64,000 bases of DNA from Salinibacterium sp. SWN248 (GTDB lineage Bacteria > Actinomycetota > Actinomycetes > Actinomycetales > Microbacteriaceae), in contig NZ_JADYWW010000001.1 of the NCBI RefSeq assembly GCF_015864575.1, positions 186,001-250,000 on the forward strand. Direction: 5' to 3'. Every line of letters begins with the position of its first letter. Positions within the stretch are counted from its first letter, which is position 1. This document shows positions 8,054 through 17,181 of the stretch, piece after piece. Both the position numbers and the translations under genes were made by a program. The notes beneath the pieces were generated by a model. That model was not told where the DNA came from and searched no databases. It was given only the letters and a program-made list of their open reading frames with translations.

Positions 8054-9984
8054 AACGAATCGGATTTCGTAACACTAAATGTCTCATAGAACGCGTCAAG
8101 ATTGCGAACAATTTGATTGCATCTGAACTCGTTCGGCGAGTGAGGATCGATCGCGAGCAAGCGAATTACCTCTTCATCGCGACCCTTTTGCTGCCACGCT
8201 TGCGCCCAGGACATGAAGAATCGCTGCGCGCCGGTGAGGCCGTCGATGACGGGAGCTTCGGCTCCGTCGAGCGAGATTTGGTAGGCCTTCCACGCAATCG
8301 CGAGCCCGCCGAGGTCGCCGATGTTCTCGCCAATCGTGAGCGAGCCATTGACGTGGTGCTCGGGAACCTGAGCCGGAGCCAAAGCGTCGTACTGGTCGAT
8401 GAGCGACTTGGTGCGTTCTTCGAACGCGGCCTTATCTTCGGGAGTCCACCAGTCAATGAGGCGACCATCGCCATCGTATTTGGAACCCTGATCGTCGAAG
8501 CCGTGACCGATTTCGTGTCCGATTACCGCACCGATCGCGGCATAGTTGGCGGCGTCATCCCGACCCTCGTCGAAAAAGGGGTACTGCAGGATGGCGGCGG
8601 GGAAGACGATCTCGTTGAAGCCAGGGTTGTAATAGGCGTTGATGGTTTGCGGCGTCATGAACCACTCGTCGCGGTCGAGCTCTTTGCCGATCTTGCCGAG
8701 TTCACGCTGGAACTCGAATTCGTTGGCCGCCCGCACGTTGCCGGCGAGGTCATCCGCGCTGATCTCAAGCGTGGAATAGTCGCGCCACTTTTCGGGGAAC
8801 CCGATCTTGGGCGTGAACTTGTCGAGCTTCTCGAGCGCACGCTCGCGGGTGGTGGGGCTCATCCACTCCAGGTCGGTGATCGACTGGCGGTAAGCCTCAA
8901 CAAGGTTGGCGACGAGCACATCCATCGCGGCCTTCGCCGTCGGCGGAAAGTGACGCTCAACGTAAATCTTGCCGACAGCTTCTCCAAGCACTCCTTCGAC
9001 CAGCGAGACGCCGCGCTTCCAGCGGGCACGAAGCTGGGGAGTGCCCGACAGCGTGCGACCGTAGAAATCAAAGTTCGCTTCAACAAAGTCACCCGACAGG
9101 TAGGCAGCGTTGTTGCGGATGACCTGCCACGACAACCAGTCACGCCACGCCTGCAGGTGGTCGTCACTCAGCACCGCCTCTAGCCCCTCGGCGAAGCTGG
9201 GCTGGCGCACGACAACCTCGTCGAAGGCATGGTCGGGAACATCGATGGCGTCGAGCCACACGTTCAAGTCGACAGCACCCGTGAGGTCGTTAGCGGCCTG
9301 CCACGTCATCGGGTTGTAGGTCTTTTCACTGTCACGGTTGGCGACGTTATCCCAGTGCTTCGACGCGATCTCGGTTTCGAGGGCGACGATGCGGCCGGCA
9401 CGCTCAGCCGGGGCATCGAGACCGGCGAGCGTGAGCATCCGCTCAATAAAGGTTTCGTACTTGGCGAGGATTTCGGCGAACTTTTCTTCGCGGTAATACG
9501 ACTCATCGGGGAGGCCAAGACCGCCCTGCTCGAGAAAGACGAGGTAGCGCTCGGGGTTGCCGGGGTCGTTGTCGACGAAGAGTTGGAAGAAGCCACTCGT
9601 GCCGCCGCGTTCGAGGCGACCGAGAGTGCTGAGAAGAGTGGGGATGGAATCGACAGCGGCTACGTCGGCAAGCTGCGGTGCGATGGGGGTAGCCCCGAGC
9701 TCGTCGGCACGGGCCTCATCCAGGAAGCTTGCGTAGAGGTCGCCGACCTTGCGCGCTTCTGTGCCCGGCTCAGCCGACTGCGACTCAATGATGATGTCGC
9801 GCACAGCGGCTTCGGACTCTTCGGCCAGCACCATGAACGAGCCATAGCGCGCCTTGTCCGACGGAATCTCGGTGCGGTCAATCCAGGCGCCATTCACATG
9901 GCGGAAGAGATCGTCTTGAGGGCGCACCTTCTCATCTAGTTCGTTGACGGCAATTCCGGAAGGCAATGACGATTCGGCACTCAT
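8017..9984 (-). CDS. M13-family zinc metallopeptidase (neprilysin/PepO-like)
   Basis: A 655-residue endopeptidase, the normal M13 length. The zinc site HEIGHGFDDQGSKYD (HExxH) and the downstream glutamate motif ENIGDLGGL are intact, as is the substrate-binding NAYYNP segment. The C-terminus ends in the usual DRVTIW. The reading frame is open for another 83 codons upstream, but that part is low-quality sequence overlapping the divergent MFS promoter. The ATG of MSAESSLPSGI at 9984 is chosen because the M13 fold starts just after it (VRPQDDLFRHVNGAWIDRTEIP). No signal peptide is seen, so the enzyme is probably cytoplasmic, as many actinobacterial PepO proteins are. Confidence 0.93.
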   Translation of the reverse strand: MSAESSLPSGIAVNELDEKVRPQDDLFRHVNGAWIDRTEIPSDKARYGSFMVLAEESEAAVRDIIIESQSAEPGTEARKVGDLYASFLDEARADELGATPIAPQLADVAAVDSIPTLLSTLGRLERGGTSGFFQLFVDNDPGNPERYLVFLEQGGLGLPDESYYREEKFAEILAKYETFIERMLTLAGLDAPAERAGRIVALETEIASKHWDNVANRDSEKTYNPMTWQAANDLTGAVDLNVWLDAIDVPDHAFDEVVVRQPSFAEGLEAVLSDDHLQAWRDWLSWQVIRNNAAYLSGDFVEANFDFYGRTLSGTPQLRARWKRGVSLVEGVLGEAVGKIYVERHFPPTAKAAMDVLVANLVEAYRQSITDLEWMSPTTRERALEKLDKFTPKIGFPEKWRDYSTLEISADDLAGNVRAANEFEFQRELGKIGKELDRDEWFMTPQTINAYYNPGFNEIVFPAAILQYPFFDEGRDDAANYAAIGAVIGHEIGHGFDDQGSKYDGDGRLIDWWTPEDKAAFEERTKSLIDQYDALAPAQVPEHHVNGSLTIGENIGDLGGLAIAWKAYQISLDGAEAPVIDGLTGAQRFFMSWAQAWQQKGRDEEVIRLLAIDPHSPNEFRCNQIVRNLDAFYETFSVTKSDSLWLDPKDRVTIW

Positions 9985-10056
9985 GCACCCCAGCCTAGAG
10001 CGTTCTTTACAAGGATTCGCTGCGAATCTGAGACCAGTGGATAGCCCTACACTTAA

Positions 10057-11478
10057 GTGATGACAGCCTCTGACTCGGCCGCCACACCCCCCTCTCTTCC
10101 GCACGGCCTCACCAGCCGCCAGGTGCTTTCGTGGCGCAATGCGATCGCCACCCTTTTCGCGCTCGCTGGCTTCTCTTTTGCCAGCTGGGTTGGCCGCATC
10201 CCGACGGTGCGTGACACTTTTGATGCCAGCCATTCGGAGATTGGCATCATGCTCTTCGGGCTCGCGATCGGCTCGCTGCTCGGGCTCGTCGTTGCCGGCA
10301 AGCTCGTCGAGCGGTTCGGCGCGAAGATCGTCGTACGGGCGTGCGTCGTGCTGTTTGTCGCTTCGCTCGCCGCCACCGCGATCATTATTGGGGTACTGGG
10401 CAGCTTCCTCGGTGCTGTGATTTCTCTCGCTGTCTTTGGGCTGGCTTTCAGCACCTACGACGTTGCGATTAACCTCTCGGGCACCGCGAACGAACGACTA
10501 CTCGGTCGTTCGAGCATGCCTACCCTGCACGGTTTCTACAGTCTCGGCACGATGGCGGGCGCTGGCTTCGGCGCTGCGGCAGAGGCGCTGAGCGTTCCTC
10601 TCGCCACCCACCTCGTGATCGTCTCGGCGATCGTGCTCATCACCGCGCTCATCGTGTCGGCGTTCATCCTGCCCGAACGCCTCGCCGATCCGGCGCCGAA
10701 CACCGTGGAGATGAAGATCGCCGCGGGTGAGCTGACCGCCCCGAAATTGAAGAGTGTCTGGCTCGAGCCCCGCACCATCCTCATCGGCATCATTGTGCTC
10801 GGCATGGCCTTTGCCGAAGGCTCGGCGATCGACTGGCTCGCTCTCGCCATGGTCGACGGTTACGAAATCTCCAACGCCTTCGGCACCCTGATCTTTGGTG
10901 TCTTCGTGACCGCCATGACCGCCACCCGCTTCTTTGGCGTTCGCGCCCTCGACCGCTTCGGTCGCGTCCCCGTACTGCGCGCATCCGCCGGTCTCGCTGC
11001 TGCCGGCTTGCTGCTCGTGATCTTTTCGCCCGCCGTCTGGCTCGCCGTCATCGGCACCGCGCTCTGGGGTGCAGGTGCCGCACTCGGCTTCCCCGTCGGC
11101 ATCTCCGCCGCTGCGGATGACCCCAAGCGTGCCACCGCCCGCGTCACCGCCGTGGCGACCATCGCTTACGCCTCCACCCTGATCGGCCCACCCATGATCG
11201 GCGTTCTCAGCGACCAAGTCGGCGTGCTGAACGCCCTGCTGCTCATCGTCGTTCTCGCGATCATCTCCGGACTGCTCTCGCCCTACGCCCGCGAACTGGC
11301 AGGCCGCCACGCTTTCCCGTACGTCGACTTCTCGTCGCCGGGTACGACATCCATTGCCATCACTATGGCCACCACCGAAATGTACTTCGTCATCACCCCC
11401 GAGCAGATCGAAGAAGCTCAGCGCGAGAACGAGCGTCGCGGCTTGGGCAAGTTCAAGCGCAAGCGCCCTGGCAAGTAG
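10057..11478 (+). CDS. MFS transporter (YbjJ/fucose-permease-like)
   Basis: A 473-residue major facilitator with about 12 hydrophobic segments between residues 25 and 430. The first segment FALAGFSFASWVGRIPTVRDTF and the loop KLVERFGAKIVVRACVV after helix 2 resemble the YbjJ/FucP-like subgroup. Helix 8 is followed by ALDRFGRVPVLRASAGL, the second MFS signature. The C-terminal 40 residues are charged (EQIEEAQRENERRGLGKFKRKRPGK) and cytoplasmic. The start is GTG at 10057 or ATG three bases later. It is divergent from the M13 peptidase gene. The substrate is unknown and the neighbours give no clue. Confidence 0.87.
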   Translation: MMTASDSAATPPSLPHGLTSRQVLSWRNAIATLFALAGFSFASWVGRIPTVRDTFDASHSEIGIMLFGLAIGSLLGLVVAGKLVERFGAKIVVRACVVLFVASLAATAIIIGVLGSFLGAVISLAVFGLAFSTYDVAINLSGTANERLLGRSSMPTLHGFYSLGTMAGAGFGAAAEALSVPLATHLVIVSAIVLITALIVSAFILPERLADPAPNTVEMKIAAGELTAPKLKSVWLEPRTILIGIIVLGMAFAEGSAIDWLALAMVDGYEISNAFGTLIFGVFVTAMTATRFFGVRALDRFGRVPVLRASAGLAAAGLLLVIFSPAVWLAVIGTALWGAGAALGFPVGISAAADDPKRATARVTAVATIAYASTLIGPPMIGVLSDQVGVLNALLLIVVLAIISGLLSPYARELAGRHAFPYVDFSSPGTTSIAITMATTEMYFVITPEQIEEAQRENERRGLGKFKRKRPGK

Positions 11479-11507
11479 CACCGCGCAGCTTCCTCGAAGC
11501 TGATCAC

Positions 11508-12245
11508 TCAGGCCTGAGCGAGCCACTCCCTCACGCGGTCGCTGAACCAGTCCGGGCGTTGCAGCGGGATGCCGTGCCCGCAGCCTTCGACGAGCGTGAG
11601 TGTGCTGCTGGGCTGGGCTTCGTGAATCGCGGCGGCCGACTCGTGCATCAGCCGACGCTCCTTCGTCCCGGCCATCACGAGTACACGACCGTCGAAGGCA
11701 GACCACTCCGCCGGGAGTTCGAATCTCATGTTCTCGCCGACGGCGGCGAGCAAGCTTTCTTTCGTGACACCGGCACTCGTCTCGATGTAGTCCTCGAGTT
11801 GGTGAGGAGGAACGAACAATTCGCGAGCTTGTAGCTTGGCGAACCAACGCTGGCGAGCGAGCGGAGCGCTGACCCCCAGGGCGGCGAGGGTGAGCCCCGT
11901 GAAGGGCATGGCTTTCGCCTGCGCGCTCACGATCACGGCATTCGTGACGAGTTGAGGGTGGTGCGATGCGAGCAGAATCGAAAGCTGCGCGCCCAGCGAG
12001 AACCCGATTACGGTGACCGGGGTCGTGATGAGACTTGCCAGCGCTGCGACCGTCGCGGCGTGCGAAACATAGGGTTCGTCGGCTGAGCGTCCGTGGCCCG
12101 GGAGGTCAGGAACAATCACCCGGTAATCGGCCTCGAGCCGCTCTCGCAATGAATCCCACATCCATCCCGCAACACCGCCACCGTGGAGAAGCAGTACGGG
12201 CGGGGCATCGGCTGGTCCGGAGGTGGCGACATACATGGTCACCAT
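11508..12245 (-). CDS. Alpha/beta hydrolase
   Basis: A 245-residue alpha/beta-fold hydrolase. The oxyanion segment [16 protein letters not shown] is near residues 18-33, the nucleophile elbow GFSLGAQ near residues 80-86, and the catalytic histidine lies in [13 protein letters not shown] near the end. An aspartate in the strand ahead of the last helix ([11 protein letters not shown]) fits the family layout. The substrate is unknown. It converges on the MFS gene with a small CAGCTTC/GAAGCTG hairpin (11486-11502) between the two stops. The ATG start lies just before the nucS promoter region. Confidence 0.85.
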   Translation of the reverse strand: MVTMYVATSGPADAPPVLLLHGGGVAGWMWDSLRERLEADYRVIVPDLPGHGRSADEPYVSHAATVAALASLITTPVTVIGFSLGAQLSILLASHHPQLVTNAVIVSAQAKAMPFTGLTLAALGVSAPLARQRWFAKLQARELFVPPHQLEDYIETSAGVTKESLLAAVGENMRFELPAEWSAFDGRVLVMAGTKERRLMHESAAAIHEAQPSSTLTLVEGCGHGIPLQRPDWFSDRVREWLAQA

Positions 12246-12347
12246 CCTGTCAGGTGCGCGAACGCGGATGGCCGTCGGCGGCGCGGCCAGATGATGAATC
12301 TCGTCCGGAATGATTCACCACCGGCCTTCTCCGAGTACCGTAGGACG

Positions 12348-13043
12348 GTGCGACTTGTCATAGCCAAATGCTCCGTTGATTACGCCGGGCGTCTCAGTGC
12401 CCATCTGCCCCTCGCGACGCGACTGCTGTTACTGAAGGCCGACGGCAGTGTGCTCGTGCACTCCGATGCGCTCTCGTACAAGCCGCTTAACTGGATGAGC
12501 CCGCCCTGTGTGCTTTCCACTCTTGAGCCCGGAGCCGAGCAGTCGGATGCCGGAGTCACCGAGATCTGGAAGGTCGCCCACACCAAGTCGGCCGACATGC
12601 TCATCGTCTCGATCCACGAAATCCTGCACGATTCGAGCCACGAACTAGGCGTCGACCCCGGACTGCAAAAGGATGGCGTCGAGGCTCACCTGCAGAAGCT
12701 GTTGGCCGAGCACATCGACATTCTCGGCGAGGGCTACCGCCTCGTGCGCCGCGAATACATGACCGCCATCGGGCCGGTCGACATTCTGGCGACCGATGAG
12801 AAAGGTGCGAGCGTTGCCGTGGAGCTCAAGCGCCGCGGCGACATCGACGGTGTTGAACAGTTGACGCGCTACCTCGAGTTGATGAACCGCGACCCGCTGC
12901 TAGCTCCGGTCACCGGCATTTTTGCAGCCCAGGAAATCAAGCCTCAGGCACGCACGCTCGCGAAGGACCGCGGGATCCGCTGTGTGTTGTTGGATTACGA
13001 CGAGATGCGCGGACTCGACGACCCCAACATGCGATTGTTCTAG
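12348..13043 (+). CDS. nucS: Mismatch-specific endonuclease NucS (EndoMS)
   Basis: A 231-residue endonuclease for the non-MutS mismatch-repair pathway of Actinobacteria and some Archaea; it cuts both strands at mismatches. The GTG start is chosen because [21 protein letters not shown] is the conserved N-terminus, although the frame extends further upstream. The nuclease core has the PD-(D/E)XK pattern in [12 protein letters not shown] and [22 protein letters not shown]. The protein ends in DDPNMRLF, a short hydrophobic tail like the beta-clamp-binding tail known for this family. A tandem 20-bp repeat overlaps its stop codon. Confidence 0.93.
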   Translation: MRLVIAKCSVDYAGRLSAHLPLATRLLLLKADGSVLVHSDALSYKPLNWMSPPCVLSTLEPGAEQSDAGVTEIWKVAHTKSADMLIVSIHEILHDSSHELGVDPGLQKDGVEAHLQKLLAEHIDILGEGYRLVRREYMTAIGPVDILATDEKGASVAVELKRRGDIDGVEQLTRYLELMNRDPLLAPVTGIFAAQEIKPQARTLAKDRGIRCVLLDYDEMRGLDDPNMRLF

Positions 13044-13070
13044 TCTTCAGGCGATTGTCTTAGTCTTCAG
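13031..13070 (+). repeat. Tandem 20-bp duplication across the nucS stop codon
   Basis: Two adjacent 20-bp units, 13031-13050 and 13051-13070, differ only at their ninth and tenth bases (TC versus CT). The first unit holds the last nucS codons and the TAG; the second copy lies in the 3' untranslated region. The unit is not a multiple of three, and the stop in the first unit keeps the protein end unaffected. Confidence 0.8.
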
Positions 13071-13094
13071 GCACACGGCCTAGGCTGGTAACAA

Positions 13095-13757
13095 ATGGCT
13101 AATAACTGGACTTGCATTCTCGTTGACCTCGATGGCACGATCGCCGACTCGGCGCCCGGAATTACGGCGTCACTCGCGTACATGTTTGAGGAGATGGGCC
13201 ACCCGGTTCCCTCGGCAGAAGAGCTTCGGGCCTACGTCGGCCCGCCCATTGTGGACTCGTTTCGCGACCGCGCCGGGTTCACCGCCGTTGAAGCGGCGCA
13301 GGCCCTCTCGATTTACCGCCGCCACTACATGGAGGGCAACAGCGCCAACGGAAGCGACATCTTCCCAGGCATGCCCGAGGTACTGAAGACGCTGCACGCG
13401 ACCGGAATTCCGCTGTCGCTGGCAACCTCGAAGCCCGAGTTTCCCGCATCCGTGATTCTCGACCTAGCGAACCTCACGCAGTACTTCCGCGTGATGGCGG
13501 GTGCGTCGATCGATGAGATTCGTAGCGCGAAGAAAGACATCGTGTCCGAAGCACTCAACCGCCTCACCATGATCGGGGCAGATATCAGCAACCCCGTCAT
13601 GATCGGTGACCGCTTCTACGACATCGAGGGCGCTGCCGAGCACAACATCCCCACGATTTATGTCGACTGGGGTTATGGCAACCCCGGCGAATCCGAGGGC
13701 TCGCTCGCGGTCGTGTCGAAGGCAGAAGAACTGCTGCCGCTGCTGCTTCCTAGCTAG
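13095..13757 (+). CDS. HAD-family hydrolase (phosphoglycolate-phosphatase-like)
   Basis: A 220-residue phosphatase of the haloacid dehalogenase superfamily. Motif I is LVDLDGTIADSAPGI (nucleophile and acid/base aspartates near residues 11 and 13). Motif II is SLATSKP, motif III the lysine in SAKKDIVSEAL, and motif IV VMIGDRFYDIEGA. A helical cap follows motif I (SLAYMFEEMGHPVPSAEELRAYVGPP), as in Gph/PpaX-type enzymes. The substrate could be phosphoglycolate, pyrophosphate or a nucleotide. The 3' end overlaps the convergent lipoprotein gene by eight bases. Confidence 0.9.
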   Translation: MANNWTCILVDLDGTIADSAPGITASLAYMFEEMGHPVPSAEELRAYVGPPIVDSFRDRAGFTAVEAAQALSIYRRHYMEGNSANGSDIFPGMPEVLKTLHATGIPLSLATSKPEFPASVILDLANLTQYFRVMAGASIDEIRSAKKDIVSEALNRLTMIGADISNPVMIGDRFYDIEGAAEHNIPTIYVDWGYGNPGESEGSLAVVSKAEELLPLLLPS

Positions 13758-14199
13758 AAGGCCGCAGCTCGACCGTTTTCGGGAACTCATCGTTGAAGGT
13801 TTGCTCGATCACGAGCGGATCCCGGTCGACGCCGTCAGGGATCTCGAGCACGTGCAGCGTGTACTCAATGTTGTTCATGCTCGGCAGCAGCGATGGTGGT
13901 TGACGAAACTCAACGTGCATCACGCCGTCGTCAGCCGCATACGCTTTCGTTGGCGTCCACTGCCGACCGCTACTCCCTCCGGTGCGGATGCCGACCTTAT
14001 CGTCATCAATGAGGCAGGCGACGAGGGCGCCGGTGTCGTCTTCCGCCACAACCGCGGCGTCATCACAGTCGCCTGCATCCTTGAGCGCGATGCTCGGACC
14101 GACGCACGCCGTGAGGGCTAGGCCGCATACGACGAGGGCGGCGGCGAGCCCACTGGCCCGCCCGACCGCTCGGTAACGAAAACTGCGTGTTCTGCGCAT
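13750..14199 (-). CDS. Putative lipoprotein of unknown function
   Basis: A 149-residue protein that I do not recognise. The N-terminus has arginines (MRRTRSFRYR), a hydrophobic stretch (GLAAALVVCGLALTAC) and a lipobox LTAC, predicting lipid attachment at the cysteine near residue 32 and an extracytoplasmic location. The mature part starts with an acidic segment (KDAGDCDDAAVVAEDDTGALVACLIDDD) containing two further cysteines that could form a disulfide. The ATG at 14199 is preferred because GGAG lies upstream at good spacing; in-frame ATGs at 14214 and 14244 are alternatives. Its stop overlaps the HAD gene on the other strand. Confidence 0.7.
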   Translation of the reverse strand: MRRTRSFRYRAVGRASGLAAALVVCGLALTACVGPSIALKDAGDCDDAAVVAEDDTGALVACLIDDDKVGIRTGGSSGRQWTPTKAYAADDGVMHVEFRQPPSLLPSMNNIEYTLHVLEIPDGVDRDPLVIEQTFNDEFPKTVELRPSS

Positions 14200-14362
14200 C
14201 ACCTGGATCTCCATTTCCCGCTGCGGCACCTCTGCATAATTCAACTAAAGCTCATGCTCCTGCGCGGGGGGGCTTCAGGAACAAAGTTGATCGAACCGAG
14301 ACCTAACCGGGCCACCACGATTTAATTCCGGATTGGTCCTTGGCTTAGCCAGGCCACAACCT

Positions 14363-15499
14363 CTAGCGGGCCAGGCTTTCCACAATGCGACCATAAATGC
14401 CGGGCAACCGCGCGGCGAACGGCACGATGGCTCGGCGCAGCGGTGAGTTCGCGGCCGCCACGAGCCCGGTGGTGAGCATCCGAAAGTCGCGGGTCACTCG
14501 CCGCCATTCGCGTTCGTACCGTTCAGGTTTGCCGGCGACGATGCACTCGATGGCGGCGCGCGCCTCCGCGAGCCCTAAGCGGATTCCCTCCCCCGTGATC
14601 GCATCGACGTAGCCAGCGGCGTCGCCCACGAGCAGCACTCGGCCCGCGCGCTGCCCGGTCGTGTTCTGCAAGAGCGGGCCAGCCCCCCGCACGCTCGACG
14701 CAGGAGTCGCGCCGCGCAACCGTTCGGCGAGCGCAGGCACACTCGCCAGCGCCTCCTCGAACGACGTTCCGCGCGGGCCCAGCACCGCAACACCCACCTC
14801 GGTGTCGCTCACCGGCGTGACATACAACTCCGCGGTCGGCGCCCAATGCACCTCCACGAGATCCGTCCACGGAGCAATCTCAAAGTGCTGCCGGATGCCG
14901 AACCGCCGAGAATCACGTCGCCTCACGCGGCGAGGGCGCGCGGCCAGACCAACCAGCTCGCGCACCGTGGAGTGCAGGCCATCGCAGCCGAGCATCCACC
15001 GCCCCTCGATGGTGCGGCCGTCGGCGAGGTGCGCGGATACCGCGCCGCCGTTCTCGCCGTCGTCGCCTTGCTCGATCGCCTCAACCTTGCCGTGGTCGAA
15101 CTCAACGCCGAGCTCGAGCGCACGCTCGGTGAGCGCACGGTGCAGTTCGGTGCGGCGAACGCCGAGCGCGGCATCTGAGGCGAAGCGATGTTCGGCGGTG
15201 CGGGTGCCGTCTTGGTAACTGATGCCCGCGATCTTGCGCCCGTGTGGGTGCACCCCGAGAGCGGCGAGTTCGGCGACGGCGCCGGGCATGACTCCTTCGC
15301 CGCAGGCTTTGTCGATGGTGCCGGTGCGCGGTTCGACCACGAGGGCGGTCAGGCCGCGCAGCCGCGCGTTGATGGCAGCGGCGAGACCGATGGGCCCGCC
15401 ACCGACGACGATGACGTCGATGACCGGCGAAACGCTCGGTTCGGCCGCCGCATCATCGGCCGTACCTGCAGCGACCGCATCGTCACCCGCCCCACTCAT
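14363..15499 (-). CDS. FAD-dependent monooxygenase of a phenolic-lipid operon (SrsC-like)
   Basis: A 378-residue flavoprotein of the aromatic hydroxylase / geranylgeranyl reductase group. The FAD motifs are VIVVGGGPIGLAAAINARLRG near residue 30 and GDAAGYVDAITGEGI in the last third. KACGEGVMPGAVAELAALG marks the substrate domain. The gene is third in a PKS-methyltransferase-oxygenase operon. In Streptomyces griseus SrsC hydroxylates and oxidises methylated alkylresorcinols to quinones, and that role is inferred here from the matching gene order. The ATG at 15499 overlaps the methyltransferase stop (ATGA); the open frame further upstream is a shadow of that gene. Confidence 0.83.
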   Translation of the reverse strand: MSGAGDDAVAAGTADDAAAEPSVSPVIDVIVVGGGPIGLAAAINARLRGLTALVVEPRTGTIDKACGEGVMPGAVAELAALGVHPHGRKIAGISYQDGTRTAEHRFASDAALGVRRTELHRALTERALELGVEFDHGKVEAIEQGDDGENGGAVSAHLADGRTIEGRWMLGCDGLHSTVRELVGLAARPRRVRRRDSRRFGIRQHFEIAPWTDLVEVHWAPTAELYVTPVSDTEVGVAVLGPRGTSFEEALASVPALAERLRGATPASSVRGAGPLLQNTTGQRAGRVLLVGDAAGYVDAITGEGIRLGLAEARAAIECIVAGKPERYEREWRRVTRDFRMLTTGLVAAANSPLRRAIVPFAARLPGIYGRIVESLAR

Positions 15500-16026
15500 G
15501 GCGTCAGTTCGCGCAGTGCCCGGTTTTCGGTCGGGATGCGGAACGCTAACAGCAGCACCGCGTTCAGCACGGTGAAGACGATCGCGGTGACCCACGCGGT
15601 GTGCACGAGCGGCAACGCGATGCCCTCGATCGCCACGACAAGGTAGTTGGGATGCGGCAACCACGTCAGCTTGTACGGCCCGCGGTTCTGCACACGGCCG
15701 GCTCCGGGCACCACGATTACGCGCGTGTTCCACTGAGCGCCGAGCGAGTTGATAATCCAGTAGCGTGCCGCTTGGCAGAGCAGGGTGATGACGAGCATCG
15801 GGATTCCGAGCCACAGCAGGAACGGGCGATCGGCCACGATCACTTCGACAACGCAGGCGATCAGCAGGCCCGTATGCAGGGCCACCATCCACGGAAAATG
15901 CTTCTGCCCATACTCGCGACCGCCGCGCTCGAACGCTGCCGCAGCGTTGCGCTGGGAGATGCGCAGCTCATAGAGGCGTTCCATGCCGGTGCCGAGCACA
16001 AGCGCGATGTAGGCAATGACGGTCAT
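15496..16026 (-). CDS. Isoprenylcysteine carboxyl methyltransferase-like membrane protein (SrsB-like)
   Basis: A 176-residue integral membrane methyltransferase of the ICMT family. About five hydrophobic segments are visible. The C-terminal signature GPYKLTWLPHPNYLVVAIEGIALPL carries the RxPxYxxxHPxY-like methyl-donor site, and the protein ends with FRIPTENRALRE. In phenolic-lipid operons this protein O-methylates the alkylresorcinol made by the type III PKS. The ATG at 16026 is the first sensible start; 67 bases separate it from the PKS stop. Overlap with the next gene suggests coupled translation. The methyl acceptor is inferred from context. Confidence 0.83.
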   Translation of the reverse strand: MTVIAYIALVLGTGMERLYELRISQRNAAAAFERGGREYGQKHFPWMVALHTGLLIACVVEVIVADRPFLLWLGIPMLVITLLCQAARYWIINSLGAQWNTRVIVVPGAGRVQNRGPYKLTWLPHPNYLVVAIEGIALPLVHTAWVTAIVFTVLNAVLLLAFRIPTENRALRELTP

Positions 16027-16093
16027 GCGCGCGGCTCCTTCATGCTCAGCGCTCGGTCGTTGAGGCGGCCACGAAACCCAGCAGCGGCGCCCA

Positions 16094-17152
16094 TCACGAC
16101 CACTCCAAGAGAACGAATTCGGCGCTGACGCCAGGCCCGAGAGCGAAGGCGAGAGCGTGACTACCGGGGGCTGGCGCGGGATCGGCGTGCAGAGCATCCG
16201 CCAGCACATGCAGCACCGCTGCCGACGACAGGTTGCCGACGCGGGCAAGGCAATCCCAGCTCGACTGCAGGTCGCTGCGCTGAAGCCCGAGCGAACTCTC
16301 GAACGCTTCGAGCACGCGCGGGCCACCCGGATGCGCGATCCAGGTATCGATATCGGCAATCGTCAGGCCGTTGCGGCCCAGAAACTCGCTGACCTCGCCC
16401 GGGAAGCTGTTCTGAATCACGTCGGCCACGCCGGCGCTCAGCACGATCTCGAAGCCAGTGCCGCCCACGTTCCAGCCGATCACATCGTTGCTGTCGGCTA
16501 CGAACGTGCTGCGGGTGTCGATGACGCGCGGGCCCGGCTCGCTGCGGTTCTCCCCCACCATCACGACCGCTGCAGCACCGTCGCCAAAGAGGCCGGTAGC
16601 GACGAAGTTGGCCATGGTCTGGTCGTCGCGTTGCAGGGTGAGCGAGCACAGCTCGACGCTCAGAACGACGCCCACGTCATCCGGATGCCCGACCAGATAG
16701 TCATGCACCCGAGCTAAGCCCGCGGCCCCCGCCACGCACCCCAACCCGAACGACGGAACCCGCTTCACGTCGGGTCGCAGCCCCAGCCGCGGAATCAGCA
16801 GGGCGTCGATCGAGGGTGCCGAGATGCCGGTGACAGAGGTGAAGAACACAAAGTCGACATCGCTCGGGGCGAGCCCGGCATCCGCGAGTGCTGTTCTCAG
16901 CGCCCGATCAAGCAGGTCGGTAGCGACGCGAATGAACTCGTCGTTGCTCTCCCGAAAGCTGCCGAGATCGCGGTAACGCTCGAGCGGGAGGGCAGTATGC
17001 CGACGCTGGATGCCGCTGGCTCCGTGCATCCGCTCGATGACAGCCTGATGCGAGGGTGTGGCAGACAGGAGCGGGCCAAGCTCGGCTGTGATTTCGGCCT
17101 GCGTGTAGCTGCGCTCGGGCACCACCGGGGCGACTGCCGTAACTCTGCTCAT
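16094..17152 (-). CDS. Type III polyketide synthase (alkylresorcinol/alkylpyrone synthase, SrsA-like)
   Basis: A 352-residue chalcone-synthase-superfamily enzyme. The catalytic triad is visible: Cys in PSFGLGCVAGAAGL (about residue 140), His in WIAHPGGPRVLEAF, and Asn in CLARVGNLSSAAVLHVL. It should extend a fatty acyl-CoA starter with malonyl- or methylmalonyl-CoA to give an alkylresorcinol or alkylpyrone. The PKS-methyltransferase-monooxygenase order matches srsABC of Streptomyces griseus, which makes methylated phenolic lipids. The start ATG has GGAG upstream. It begins 29 bases after hipA on the same strand, so it may share a transcript with the hip pair. The chain length cannot be predicted. 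Confidence 0.88.
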   Translation of the reverse strand: MSRVTAVAPVVPERSYTQAEITAELGPLLSATPSHQAVIERMHGASGIQRRHTALPLERYRDLGSFRESNDEFIRVATDLLDRALRTALADAGLAPSDVDFVFFTSVTGISAPSIDALLIPRLGLRPDVKRVPSFGLGCVAGAAGLARVHDYLVGHPDDVGVVLSVELCSLTLQRDDQTMANFVATGLFGDGAAAVVMVGENRSEPGPRVIDTRSTFVADSNDVIGWNVGGTGFEIVLSAGVADVIQNSFPGEVSEFLGRNGLTIADIDTWIAHPGGPRVLEAFESSLGLQRSDLQSSWDCLARVGNLSSAAVLHVLADALHADPAPAPGSHALAFALGPGVSAEFVLLEWS

Positions 17153-17181
17153 TCAGAGACTCCGCTCATTTAGTGAATTTA

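Noticed and set aside
9985-10233. Upstream extension of the M13 peptidase frame
   Set aside because: The added 83 residues are low-complexity, overlap the divergent MFS gene start and precede the conserved M13 N-terminus.
10498-11847. 449-residue frame antisense to the MFS transporter
   Set aside because: The translation is rich in Arg, Gly and Asp runs and shows no domain; the opposite strand has a clear transporter.
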